Positions 23,242 through 34,690 of a stretch of 64,000 nt of DNA are shown here, in pieces. Each line of letters begins with the position of its first letter. Positions within the stretch are counted from its first letter, which is position 1. A program made the translations under genes and the position numbers. The stretch lies in contig JAJQZP010000259.1 of NCBI GenBank assembly GCA_025403435.1, positions 744,001 through 808,000 of the forward strand, read 5' to 3'. The notes under the pieces are model-generated. The model did no database searches. It was not told where the DNA came from and worked only from the letters and a program-made list of their open reading frames with translations. This DNA is from Artocarpus heterophyllus (lineage: Eukaryota; Streptophyta; Magnoliopsida; Rosales; Moraceae).

Positions 23242-24677
23242 TGTTAGACATGTATGCCCTAAGGAGTAAAAATGTAATAAGTTTTTAGAGACATTTTTAT
23301 CAAGAAAGAATTTATTTATTGTTTATATACTAAATCTTGTCCTCTTTACGTTCATATTTGTTGAATGTATATTAAGCAAACAAAAGTCTAAGACTGTCGG
23401 TCTAAACCTTTAAGAATTGGGCATATGATGGATAGATTATGCGGAAGACACGATTCTTAAGATAATGGTCTAAATCATAAGATCCGCAATCGAGGGAATA
23501 ATGTTGGGCGCTTTATTCATGTAAAGATTGTTATGTTGTCTATATCCCTATTGGGAGATGGTTTGTCTTGACCATCAAAGGTGGGCTCCATGAATAGAAA
23601 CATTGGCACGTTGTCATAAGTGACGATGTGTTGAATCGAGGCATAAAGTGAATTGATTTGGATTAATAATTCTGTCTTAGAAAATCGATTCACTTTAGAC
23701 AATCATTTGTATTATATCTTAATCCTGAGATGAATAGTGTTCCTGTTGTCTTGACTTGTGTCTTTTGATGTAACAAAAGGTGACACCCAAATCTTAATAG
23801 TGGTATGCATGCTGGTACGTTGGAAGCACGACTCTTGATAGCGTAGACTTGTTATTCATAGATATAAAATCCATAGCTCTTCTTTAGGAGTAGTGATATC
23901 CTCTTATATGCGTTATCTTATAATTGAAAAACTAGAGCGCTCAACCATTTGAATACATAGGTGTAACCGAATGGTATACTGTCTTTGGATGGTAAGGTTT
24001 TCTATGGTGAGATAATAAAACGTAAGATAAAAATAATCGGGAAGGTAAGACAGAACTTGTCCTTAAGTTAGTTATGGATAATCCTATGGGGATACGAAAC
24101 ACTATGAAATGTCATGGAAACTTAGCTATATGGGCTTCGTAATTCTATTTAGTTCGAGAGTGCAGCTCCAAGCTTTTAGTGGAGTAGCGTTGGAGTTGAT
24201 AATTATGAAATATATATCTAGGATATTGGGTTTCGTAATTATCAGGAGCTTGAACTATATAGGTCTATTTGGTCCCCTTTGCTAGCTCACAACATCCTGT
24301 AATGATACGACATGCTTTTTTAATAATTTGTGACTTATGTCAGATTTATTAAATTGGTTGAAATTCAGAAGAATCAAATAATTCATGTCTGTTTATCGGT
24401 TGAATTAATTTTGTGATAAAATTAATTCAAGATAAACTTGTTCAATTATTGGGATCAGATAATTCTTGTTTGTTTATCAGTTGATTTAATTTTGAATAAA
24501 TTAAATCAAGATAAACTTGTAGAATTATTAGGAATTCATTTATTTTCGTAGAGATTATCTAGATAAAGTTGTTTTAATTAGATAGCTTCTCTATTGGGTT
24601 ATTTGAGTTAAAACTGAGACTTTAGCCTATAGAATCTCAGGTGAAAAATAAAAGATTTGTTGAGAGTTTTTTTGGCA

Positions 24678-24737
24678 ATTTGACATGCCGATCCTCAAGT
24701 TCGGCTTGCCGATGGGGCAAGTTCGGCCTGCCAATGC
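24678..24737. repeat. Palindrome array, 3 units (Copia-B 3' LTR)
   Basis: Units start at 24678, 24699 and 24721. The fourth unit of the 5' LTR is missing: sequence goes from GCCAATG straight to CACGATAAA. Confidence 0.9.
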
Positions 24738-24852
24738 ACGATAAAAAAATCACGCGTTTTCACACGAATTTCATCAGATATTGATCAGAATTTGATTCTG
24801 ATTTAAATTTTTGAGACATTATCTGATAAGGACTGACCCTAGACCTAACCTC

Positions 24853-24860
24853 TATAAATA
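24853..24860 (+). promoter_or_regulatory. TATA box in Copia-B 3' LTR
   Basis: TATAAATA, at the same LTR position as 17183. Confidence 0.6.
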
Positions 24861-25251
24861 GGGAGTAAGTCTCATAAGTTATTTAGATCAATTGAGAGAT
24901 TAAGAGTGATACTCTACTAGTGAGAATCTGAAACTCCCTGAGAGCTTTTGTTCACAAATCATGAACACTAGCTTTAGGTTCTCTCAATTGGTTGGAAGGA
25001 GAGACACCTGGAGGAAGAGCTATACGTGTGAGCCCACTCTCACTCCGATCATGGATAGAGAGTAACAAAGAAGACCAGTTGGTTGAGGCTATTTTGGAAC
25101 GTTACTACTCCTCACAGATTGCGGGAGTTCTTCGGCATTCAAAGGTTAGTAAGATCTGGTTAATTTATGCATATAGCATATCAAACTTGTGTTTTTGAAA
25201 ATACTCTGATATAAAAAATTTTAAAATTCTAATGCAACTATTTTCCTAACA

Positions 25252-25256
25252 CTTAG
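25252..25256. repeat. Target-site duplication, right copy (Copia-B)
   Basis: CTTAG, identical to 15548-15552. G1 LTR sequence resumes after it. Confidence 0.95.
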
Positions 25257-25507
25257 GCACCCCAAATCTTAGCTTTGATTTGAGTGAAAACAAGATTTAA
25301 ACAAATTTTTGCATTTTCTCTATTTTTGGGTTTAAACTTCAAAGTCGTACAAAAATTTGTTAGAAAGTGTTTAAATGAGTTTCATCATGTTATTATACTA
25401 TGTTTTTATGCTATTTGTGCTCTAGGAACTGAGAAAAACAAGTTTGAATGGATTTGGGCCTTGAATTTAATGAAAACCTGAGACCTGCAACTTTCCAGAT
25501 TTTCCCA

Positions 25508-25680
25508 GTTTGACAAGCTGATCTTGACGATCGGCAAGCCAGACTTATGAGTTCGGCATGTCGGATTTATCTTGTCCGTAGGCCAAACCTGGAAATAGTT
25601 GGGTAAGCCAGTCCTGTATGACCGGTAGGCCAAACTATGGAGTTCAACAGGTCAGACCAGAAAGTTCAGCAGGCCAACCA
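25508..25680. repeat. Palindrome array, 8 units (G1 LTR)
   Basis: Units start at 25508, 25529, 25551, 25574, 25598, 25620, 25642 and 25664, spacing 21-24 bp. Examples are GATCGGCAAGCCAGAC and GACCGGTAGGCCAAAC. This is the same motif and period as in the unrelated copia LTRs, but inside a Ty3/gypsy LTR. Confidence 0.88.
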
Positions 25681-25685
25681 AGCTC

Positions 25686-25692
25686 TATAAAA
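25686..25692 (+). promoter_or_regulatory. Possible TATA box in G1 LTR
   Basis: TATAAAA lies about 6 bp after the last array unit. A promoter role is inferred from position only. Confidence 0.35.
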
Positions 25693-26876
25693 TTTGATGT
25701 TTTTCACCCGTTTCCATTGTTTTAAACCTAGTTAAAGACTTTGATCCTATAAAATGATTTTTGTGAATTTTAAAGGCACACTAAGACGCCATAAGATAGC
25801 TTAGTAATGTGGAACGCTTAATATAGATAATAGCAAACCTAGCTTATATATTTAAGGTTGTTCGTGGTTCCGTAGAGCTAACGTATAGTGGATAGGGATT
25901 GCAATACTAAGTCACGGTGTCGGATATTGAGGTAGGACTTCTACTCCCTTCTTTGGTAGCTAGTTTTTTAAATGGTTTTGGCCTCAAAATGAATTCTTTC
26001 AAAATGTTTTGAATGAATGATTGAAAAAGATTTTTATCAGTTGTTTTCTTGAACTGTTGATGAGGTGATATTCATAATAAACCGTATAATGAATGTAAAT
26101 GAATACACTTGGTAAAATGAGATTTGGATAATTATAAGAAATGCACAAATGGGCATGATGCCATACTTAGAGATCAGATCATGTAGAGTGCGATCTTAGG
26201 GGCAAGTCCTGCAACCCAATTAGGCCACTACGGTGGTGATGTCTATGGTTTGCCTAAGAAAAGATAATGAGATTATTTCTGGACGAACAATGGACTATTT
26301 TGGTAAGAATGATTTGACTAAATTTATTTATTTAATGTGTTTTCTAAATATTTTCCCAAAATGATAAATTTAATGTTTAAATGAAATGATTTCAAACTTA
26401 GTGCTATTGAGCTTTTCGCTCATATTTTATTTGTTTTAAAACCTTTTTCCTCTATGTGGAATTCAGCTTAGGACCGACTGAGAGTCTATTGATCAGACTC
26501 GCGAGCAATAGAAGACCTTGAGTAGGTTATTTGTTTTGTTGTTTCAAGGCATGTAACACTTTAATTTTCTTTCCTTGTTTTGGACCGTAGTTGTAATTTT
26601 AATTATTGTCGATACTATGTGTGTGTACTAATGTGGGTCCGATGGGGCCCAACTCATACTTATTTGTCTTATTATTTTATTTCATTTTTATTTGTCCTAG
26701 CATTTTGATGAATGTCTCAAAAAGATTTAAATTATCACATTTTTCATAACTAACTAAATTCATTAATTTGTGATTTTAATTAAAATTTGATTTAATTAAC
26801 CTAATAAATTGATTTAATTATTTTAATTAATCTGTTATGTCACCTCCTGGATTTTAGGCCTTGACAATTCTGTTTG

Positions 26877-29800
26877 CTTTCATTGGCAAATGTCATGGTT
26901 GAGCAAGTGAAGGAAGGATCTTAATTCCCATAAATTGTGTATCTAAAGTAGCTTTGCTTTTCATTTCTCTAGGTTTAATTAGCTAACCATATATGACCGG
27001 GACGAGCACTCAAACAAACAGTGAAATTGATGTTCAACCATTCTCATGTATATAGCAAAAAATCAGCTGCCACCGACATAGTCAATAGCTCAAACAATGG
27101 GCATGCGGAATTAAGATTTATCAAAAAAGACAAACAATTCTAGTGGTGTAAATGAATGAAATCGATTTAAAGTAAGATCAGCCATATCAAATCACAATGC
27201 ATAAGGTATTTTCAAACACTAGATAATGATGATAATGAACATGAACAGTTGATATTCTTTAGCTGATAAAAATAATTAAAATTTCAATTGTACAGATCAT
27301 TTTATCAGTTATTAAACACCTAAAAAATTAAGTACACTATACAACCAAAAAATAACAGACAATACCTTAATTCTAAATAAGGACGGACGCAGCTGGAACC
27401 AGGTGGGGGCCAGTCCAAGTGGCAGCTCTTTATAACTTTTTCAAACTTCATTATTCTATTATTTTTTTCTTGTTCTCCTCCCAAATTCTTTAATTACAAT
27501 CTTTAATCAAAATATTCACAAAATTCCCTTAAAAAATTGTTCACAAAATTTTCTTTTTTGCTTTTAATTCTAGTCCATTATTCTTTTTTTTTTTTTAGTT
27601 GAAATTCCGAATCCACAAAAAAAAAAAAGAACTTATCACACAACACTACGTACGCTTGCATATGCATAAGTTAATAGAAAAGCAAAAGAAAGAGAAAAAA
27701 AGGAAAAAAAAAATGAGATTTTTGGCATTCATTGCACCATTAGTTAAGTCCAAAATTTTAATTGAACTGAAGCTCTTAATTCTGATTTCTTCTACCTGCT
27801 TTGCAACTAATTGAAGTGAATAAGGCAATACTGCTCTAATCTCATCAAATGTGTACATTGATCTCAATACGATGAAGAATTTGACCACACAAATTCAGCA
27901 ATATTATTGGCGATGTTTGAATATGGGCTTCGACAAAGAACTTCAGCAAAAAGCAAGGGCTTTTGACAAACAAGGAAAGTTGAAGGCTGAATACATAATT
28001 ATCTAGAGAAAATTATACTTTTAAAGTTGTAATTATTTATACCATACTTAAAAAAAATTATGTCACGCTATCATTCATATTATATGTTAAATTATGCTAC
28101 AAATAATATGCGTGGTTTTTATAAAAAATAAGTCTAGCTGGCATTTAAGAAAATCCTTCAAGACATTAGAGTTAAAGCCTTTTTGTAAAGAAATAAATGC
28201 GAATTGCCATGTGCGAAACCCAACCACCATAACAGGGCATGTGTCCTGAGACCAAAACAAGATTTGCAAAATCCTTTGATCTTTTGTTTTTTGTGAAAAC
28301 AAGGCAAGCAATCAATATTTGAGACAAAATCACATTAATCGTCAAAGGTGGATGTAGCAATTCTATTTAGTGATCAAGTTTTGGGGGAAAAAAAAACAAA
28401 GTTTAGAGCTGCTTCATTCTGGACAGTAGTACTTTTTTTAATAAGCTTTTCTTTGTTTTTGTTGTTTGGACAATGAGAAAATGTTATACTTCCAGACTTG
28501 AATAGAAAATCCCAAGTAAAAAATGACAGCAAAATTGACGTGTTCTTGTGTATTTGATTTGTTTGGACAAGTTATTTTTAGACAATTGGAATACAGCTGT
28601 AAACGGAGTAGACTCTTCATGGAACTTTTGGAAAACTATTTATTTATTTGTTTGTCTGCTTAGTGCGGCGTGAGAAAGCATAAGATCAATTAGAGATTAT
28701 CAAGAATCTCAACCCGAAAAAAGGAAGAAAAAATCTCAAGGTTTCGTTAAATTTTGTCACAATTTAAGCGCCGAATATTGTCACAAATCATGGTGAATTC
28801 GAGTACTAAAATACTCAAACAGGAACCATGAACTTTTCAATGGACTTTTGACAAAGAACTTTGCAAAAATCAATGGATTATTAGGACCATTACTACAGTT
28901 TTGGAGTATAAATCGAGTTTTGCCACAAACCAAAAAACTTTTGCAGTGTGTGTCATGCTCATTAACGAGTAGAAAAGTGAAATATCCTTTTCACCCCTGA
29001 AGATAGAGTTTTCCTACACAATGTACTCTCTCTTTTCTATCCCACTTTCTCTTCTGCATCTTATTTCTGCTGTCAAAGCCTTTGCCAACTGCCATTGTGC
29101 TGAAGTTCACAAACCATTAAGCATGAAATCACCGATCAAGGCCCTATCGCGCTGCTCTCATGATTCTCTCTCAATCTTGTGCATCGCTTAGCCAGTACAA
29201 GAAGTTGTCGTGCATCAGCCCTTGTCGTAACGATGTGTCTCTCCCATGGACGTTAGGTTTCCGAGCTTTCTCATACCTCAGGCATGGAGAGTCGCGGATG
29301 TGCAGAGGAGATCCATCCCTACCACATGACGGGGGAGAGCTTTAATCGTAGCCATTGCATGGAGATCTATGAGATCTCATTCTGGCACCGGGAGATCTCT
29401 TTCCACAGTAGTGGATCTCCATCGCGATGGATATCCTCCATGATAGTGCTTTTGTTTTCTGGTTTTTTGAGAGATTTTTGGTTTTGATTTTGTATGTTTT
29501 GTGCTTTTCTATGTAATTTTTGTGGTTTTCTGAATTTTAAGAAAATTTGAGCAATGTTGCGATTTTTTGGTATTTTATCAATAATTTCATTGGCCGCTGC
29601 TACTAGAAATGGTGTTTCCGTCAGATACCGGTATCTCAATGGATACCTGTCAATATTTGTGATGAACACCTATCGAAATCTGCGAATGCATACCAGATAC
29701 CTGCTAAAAACTATGACTGATACCAACCAGATGCTTCAAGGGTATATTTAGCATTTTAAATTACAGTGTGATAATCTAGTTTGACATTCTTTACAATTGT

Positions 29801-30091
29801 TTTTTTAGTGGTATAAACTAATTTAAAATTTATTTTTGCGGTATAAACGTAAAGAGCCTCAAATCATAGGTCTGTTTGACCATTATTTTTCTCAACATTG
29901 TGTTTTAAAAATGATGACAAAAACTATTCTTAGTTCTTTTTAAAGATCATACTATAACAATTAATTCATTAGATGATAGTTTCTAAGAAACAATAATCTA
30001 ATGTTTATTCTTTGACTATGTTTTCAATAAACCGTTTAATCTTCTCTAAATAAGCTCGCGACACAAAAAATTAAAACCTTGGAACAATACC
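26877..30091. other. Unassigned AT-rich spacer
   Basis: Between the end of G1 and the start of CACTA-1. No long open frame, no LTR pair and no recognisable domain. Short open frames of 60-100 codons occur at chance level. It includes poly-T/poly-A runs (27580-27620, 27690-27715) and a less AT-rich patch at 29040-29430 (GAGATCT repeated in different contexts). This may be the only original host spacer in the left half. Confidence 0.6.
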
Positions 30092-30194
30092 CACTATAAA
30101 AAAATTGAAATTATATAACCCTCATTTAACGACCTTTTTTCAAAAACCATTATGATAAGAGAAAAAAACGCAGGGAGTTACACCCGAGAAGACG

Positions 30195-30350
30195 AAAACT
30201 ACCGTGGTAGGGTGGGCGGTCTACCACGATGGTTTTTGGAGAAAACCATCGTGGTATGCTAGGTATACCACGACGGTTTTTGCAGTCTACCACGATGGTT
30301 TTCTAGGTATACCACGACGGTTTTTTAAAAAACCGTCATGGAAAGCGAGT
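30195..30350. repeat. CACTA-1 left subterminal palindromic repeats
   Basis: Repeated units of the type CCACGATGGTTTT and AAAACCATCGTGG in both orientations. In En/Spm elements such subterminal repeats are binding sites for the TNPA protein. Confidence 0.85.
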
Positions 30351-30699
30351 GATGGTTCGTGGAAAATGACTTAAAAGCCCTTTTTTCATATCGATAATTA
30401 GACACGAATCATAAACTTAGGTCTCAAATACATATCCAAAAACCTCTGAAACTGTTGCTATTGTCCCTCTCCGCCTCCATCTTCCTTAATCTCCTTTCTA
30501 ATTGTAAGTTTTTATTAGAAATTGATAAATTTGTGTTGATTTTGTTGTTTGTTGATCTGTGTTTATTGTATTGTGGATATGTAAGATTAATTTGTTTTAT
30601 GATGGGTATGTGCAATTTGTTTTATGATGGATATGATTAATTTTTTATGATTAAAATATGATGGATATGTGTAATTTATGAAATGGTGATAAAACTCAT

Positions 30700-33600
30700 A
30701 TGATTAATATGATGGGTGTGGAAGAATTCTTGGATTTTGCCAAAACTCATGCCAATTGTGATAAAATTCTGCCTTGTGTTCAATGTGGAAACCATAGATC
30801 TCATCCAATTTCAGTTGCTAGAGGACATTTATTTCAAAATGGAATTATAAGCAGTTATCAAACGTGGCATTTCATGGCGAGTCTAAGTTTAATCCAACTT
30901 TAGTAAGCAAAGAAAAAGAAGCTATTGTGGAGGATAATTTGGATGATCACGGCAATATGGTTGACATGGTCAATGATTTGAAAGAGCACTTTTTACACCG
31001 TCTGAATTTATTTGAGACAATAATGAATGTAGTCAAGACATTCGTGTATGAGGGGTGTACCAATTTGACTAAATTGTCCGTTTTAGTTGTATTATGGAAT
31101 TTGAAAGTGCCTGGTGGATGGTCAAATTCTAGTTTCACAAATCTTTTAGAATTTCTAGGAAGACTTCTACCAAAGGGTAATAAATTACCAACTAGTATGT
31201 ATGAGGCCAAGAAGACTTTGAGTACTTTGGGAATAGAGTATGAGGAAATTCATGCTTGTGAAAATGAATGTGTTCTTTATAGGAAAAAGTACGAGGATGA
31301 AAATTATTGTCCGATTTCTGAACAATCAAGATGGAAGAAAGGAAAGGAGCCAAAATACGGTAAGAATGGAGTGCTGAAGAAAGTGGTATGGTACATTCCA
31401 CTGGTACCACGTTTGAGGTGTTTATTCCAAAACCCAAAACATGTCAAGAATTTGAGATGGCATCAAGAAAAATGGGTCAACGATGGTATGCTTAGACATC
31501 CGGCGGATTCACCACAATGGAAGACTTTTAAAGCCATTCATCCTAACTTTAGTGTGGATCCAAGAAATATACATTTTGCTTTGTTGACGGATGCAATGAA
31601 CCCACATGGTAACATGAGTAGTAGGCATAGCACTTGGCCCGTAATACTTGTTAACTATAATCACTCTCTAAAGATGTGCATGAAGCAAAAGTTTTTAATG
31701 TTGTCTGTATTGATTTCGGGTCCTCACCAATCAAGCAATGACATTGATGTAACTTAGCACTGTTAGTCAATGACCTAAAAAAATTGTGTGAAAATGGGAT
31801 CGAAGTTATAGAAGCTTACTAAAAAGAGACATTCACACTCCATGCAATGTTGATATGAACAATTAATGACTTCCCCTTATATGGCAATTTATCTGATTAT
31901 TCGGGGAAGACTTCTATTGATTGTCCTATTTGTATGAAGGAAATGTCTCACAAACTATTGGAGAATGGTAATAAAATTATTGTTCTTGATCATAGAAGAT
32001 AGTTGCAAAGAGATCATCATTATCGCAAACAAAAGAAAGCCTTTGATGGCAACATCGAAGAAAAAGAGCTTCCTTGTCCTTTGACGGGTGAACAAATATT
32101 TAAAATGGTAAAAGATATAAAAGTGGTATTCAAGAAGAGAAAGCAAGATAAGGACGAGCTGCCGATATATGGACCATGGAAAAAAAGATCAATCTTTTTC
32201 GGTCTTTCATATTAGAAGATACTTTTTGTTCGTCATTGCTTGGATGTTATGAATATTGAGAAAAACATTTGTGAATTCATAGTCGGCACATTGCTTGACA
32301 CTTTGGGCATGACTAAGGATGGTGAAAAGGCATGGTTAGATCTCATAAAAATGGATATCATGCCTAATTTATTTGCTGAGAAAAGAGGGAATTGTACTTA
32401 CTTACCTCCAGCAAAGCACACGTTATCAAGAGCAGAGAAGAGAAAGCTTTATGAATGGCTTGCTTCATTGAAAGTGCCAGACTACTATTATTTAAACTTT
32501 AAAAAGTTGGTGTTGGTGAAGGATTTGAAACTTATTAGCATGAAAACACACGATTGTCTTGTGTTGATCCAAGAATTACTACCACTTGCTTTGTGGAGAA
32601 TTCTAACAAAGGATGGGGAATTCTAATAAAGGATGTGAGATTTGTAATTACCAAGTTGTGCTCGTTCTTTAATACAATATGCTTCAAGGTAATTGATCCA
32701 CTTATGCTAGATTCACTACAATCGGAATTGGTGCAAACCTTATGCATGATTAAGAAGTATTTTCCACTGACATTTTTTGTCATCATGATTCATCTAACGG
32801 TACACTTAGTACGTTAAGTTAAGTTATGCGGACCGGTGTATTTGAAATGGATGTACCCATTTAAAAGATATATGAAGGTTTTGAAGGGCTATGTGAAGAA
32901 TTAAAATAGACCAAAGGGATGTATTGTAGAAAGTTAAATAGCTGAGGGATCGGTTGAATTTTGCTCGAAGTACTTATCTAATACAGAAGCAATTAGGGTG
33001 CCAAAGACAATAAACATTGAGGCGAGGGAACTACCTACTAGCAATCCTTCCTTAGTAAATCGAGAGGAGTAGGAGCAAGCTTGTCTTTATGTCTTGCATA
33101 ATGCTAATAAAGTGGAGCCTTTCATTGAGGTGCATATGAATGAATTAAAAAAGGCAAACCCAAAAAGAGCTAGAAATGAGAAATGGTTGCAATATGAATA
33201 CAACCGAACCTTTCGGTTGTGGATTAGAACACACATATAGGGCAAGTGCTGCACATCACAAGATAGAGGCATGTCACAAGACTTGAAGAACCTAGCTAGA
33301 GGATCATTGTCGGTAGTTACAAGGTATATGTCATATTCCATAAATGGTTACACTTTCTACACGTGCAAAAGAGATAAGAAGCATCCTGTCCAAAAGAGCG
33401 GTGTGGCTCTCTATGCCAATGCTATGCATATTTCCTCTGCTAAGGACAAGAATCCAGTACATGGGATCATGAACTACTTTGATTTCATTGAAGATATTTG
33501 GAAACTTAATTGTGGGGGATTGCATATAGCATTTTAAGTGTAAGTGGGCCGATAATAACTAATGTTAAGATCGATAATGGCGGCATTACGGTGGTTGACT

Positions 33601-33810
33601 TTAAAAGATTAGGGTACAAGAATGATCCCTTCAATATGGCATCATAAGCAATACAAGTTATTTATACAACAGATCCCCAAGACATAGAATTGTCTCAATT
33701 CGTCTCGATGAAGCCAAGAGTAGTTATTGACAATGAAGAAGTTGTCGAGGATTGCATGGACATCCCTTCATTCACAAAGGGATTGCCACCAGTTGAAGAG
33801 ATAGATTGAA
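30700..33810 (+). pseudogene. CACTA-1 TNP2-type transposase, broken
   Basis: The N-terminus (GVEEFLDFAKTHANCDKI, then CVQCGNHRSHPIS) resembles the transposase-associated domain. The core follows: VWYIPLVPRLRCLFQNPK, RHPADSPQWKTF, ALLTDAMNPHGNMSSRHS, TWPVILVNYN, ISGPHQ, then HCLDVMNIEKNICEFIVGT, LPPAKHTLSRAEKRKL and GMKTHDC-type sequence (ISMKTHDCLVL). The tail (YPFERYMKVLKGYVKN, then SYSINGYTFYTCKRD, NYFDFIEDIW) matches the DUF4218 and DUF4216 regions of plant CACTA transposases. Breaks include a frameshift near 31755, stops near 32000 and 32210, a small direct duplication of GGATGGGGAATTCTA type near 32610, and stops after 32815. The product would cut and rejoin element ends. Confidence 0.85.
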
Positions 33811-34109
33811 GATGATGTTTCACACTTGCTTCATGAAGATGTGGAATGGATACATATTGAGGAACCAATGAAAAAAAAAGAGAAAAAAAAAGCATCTGTA
33901 AACAAATTTTTGTTAATTTATTTAAATATATTTCTTCATTTTGTTTTTCACCTTTTTTTTAAGGTAAAGAATATCTATTTATAATTATATTTATGATGAA
34001 CATAGCAAAAAGTAAACATTCTAGGCCAGTAGATGCTTAACATATGGGCTGACCACTTTGGGCAAAGGAGAAAAACTTACACAAGTGGTGAATTTAGACC
34101 TTTTTTTAT
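33811..34109. other. CACTA-1 intergenic segment after transposase
   Basis: AT-rich non-coding sequence containing one copy of the block (AAACATTCTAGGCCA, ATGCTTAACA) that is tandemly duplicated in CACTA-2 at 41311-41748. Confidence 0.7.
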
Positions 34110-34265
34110 GATGGTCTTTTAAAAAAACCATCCTAAAAAACAGTTATTCCACAATGGTTTCTTGTAGAAACTATCATGGAAAGTTTAGCTTAGATGACTG
34201 TTTTTTCAAAAAACCATCATGTAAGCTTAAACATTACATGACGGTTTTTTGAAAAACCATCATGT
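34110..34265. repeat. CACTA-1 internal array of subterminal-type repeats
   Basis: Units such as CATGACGGTTTTTTG and AAAAACCATCATG in inverted pairs lie between the two genes rather than at an end. The position matches 41516-41910 of CACTA-2, so the internal array is a family trait. Confidence 0.85.
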
Positions 34266-34329
34266 AATGTGGGTCCTAAGGCCTTTTACTTTTCATAATC
34301 TGCGTGCCTTTTCTCTCATTTTAAAATTA

Positions 34330-34690
34330 AGAATCTCTCTTTCTAAAACTCTCTCTCCCTCTCAAACTCGCCGCCCCCTTCGCTGTGGTCCCTTGGTCAC
34401 CGTCGGCCCTCGTTGCCGTCGCCATCATTGTCGTCGTCCCCCATTGTAATTCTTCCTCTCTCTCTCTCCTCCCCACTCACGCCCGCCTCCCCTTCCCCCT
34501 CTGCCTTTGCCTCCACTGCCCCAGCCCCTCCCCCTCCCCCTCCCCTCTGCCCCATCCCCTCCCCTCCTTCTACCCCTGTCCCTTCCCCCTTCCCTCCCCT
34601 TCCTCCCCTCCCTCTGCCCCCTCTTCCTCCACCTCCGACCACCGCTCCCGTCCCCTCCCCTCTGCCACTCCCATACACATAAATTGGCTA
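34330..34690 (+). other. CT/C-rich putative 5' leader of the second CACTA-1 gene
   Basis: A pyrimidine-rich tract (CTCTCTCT, then CCCCTCCC blocks) follows the internal array. It gives Pro/Leu/Ser open frames on the plus strand and Gly/Arg frames on the minus. I read these as low-complexity artefacts. The layout resembles a transcribed leader downstream of a promoter. Confidence 0.5.

Larger units (their letters stand above)
15553..25251 (+). mobile_element. Copia-B: full-length Ty1/copia retrotransposon (plus strand)
   Basis: A 9.7-kb element of the same family as Copia-A, in the opposite orientation, with LTRs at 15553-17579 and 23242-25251, primer-binding site, leader, gag-pol, polypurine tract and a CTTAG duplication. 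It is more decayed than Copia-A: gag and pol carry many stops and several one-base shifts. It is inserted in the 3' LTR of G1. Its 5' LTR lies only 1.2 kb from that of Copia-A, and the two diverge. Confidence 0.95.
23242..25251 (+). repeat. Copia-B 3' LTR
   Basis: 2010 bp, the partner of 15553-17579. It is about 17 bp shorter, mainly because it has one palindrome unit fewer. Confidence 0.95.
1690..26876 (+). mobile_element. Gypsy element G1: 5'-truncated Ty3/gypsy retrotransposon carrying two nested copias
   Basis: In order on the plus strand: gag zinc knuckle, aspartic protease, reverse transcriptase, RNase H, integrase zinc finger, integrase C-terminal domain, polypurine tract and one LTR. 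The 5' LTR and most of gag are missing. Copia-A (4637-14343) splits the integrase and Copia-B (15553-25251) splits the 3' LTR. Removing each insertion with one copy of its 5-bp duplication restores continuity. Domain order and the C-terminal motif (VQIIDRKV, then LLKVVWQHH, then YPHLF) fit the chromovirus-like gypsy group. A classic chromodomain was not verified. Many in-frame stops show it is dead. Confidence 0.9.
14958..26876 (+). repeat. G1 3' LTR, split by Copia-B
   Basis: It starts TGTAACACC at 14958 and ends CCTTGACA at 26876. Without Copia-B and one TSD it is about 2.2 kb. It contains a CT-rich block (15239-15330) and, in the right half, an eight-unit palindrome array (25508-25680) followed at once by TATAAAA. 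No second LTR of G1 is present, so the right end is placed from the TG...CA rule and the 5-bp register only. Confidence 0.75.

Noticed and set aside
27370..27425. GGACGGACGCAG...GGTGGGGGCCAGT, resembling starts of some plant non-autonomous DNA elements
   Set aside because: No matching inverted terminus or target duplication was found nearby. A chance resemblance cannot be excluded.
27580..27720. Poly-T and poly-A runs as a LINE or SINE tail
   Set aside because: No pol III boxes, LINE coding sequence or flanking duplication could be seen next to them.
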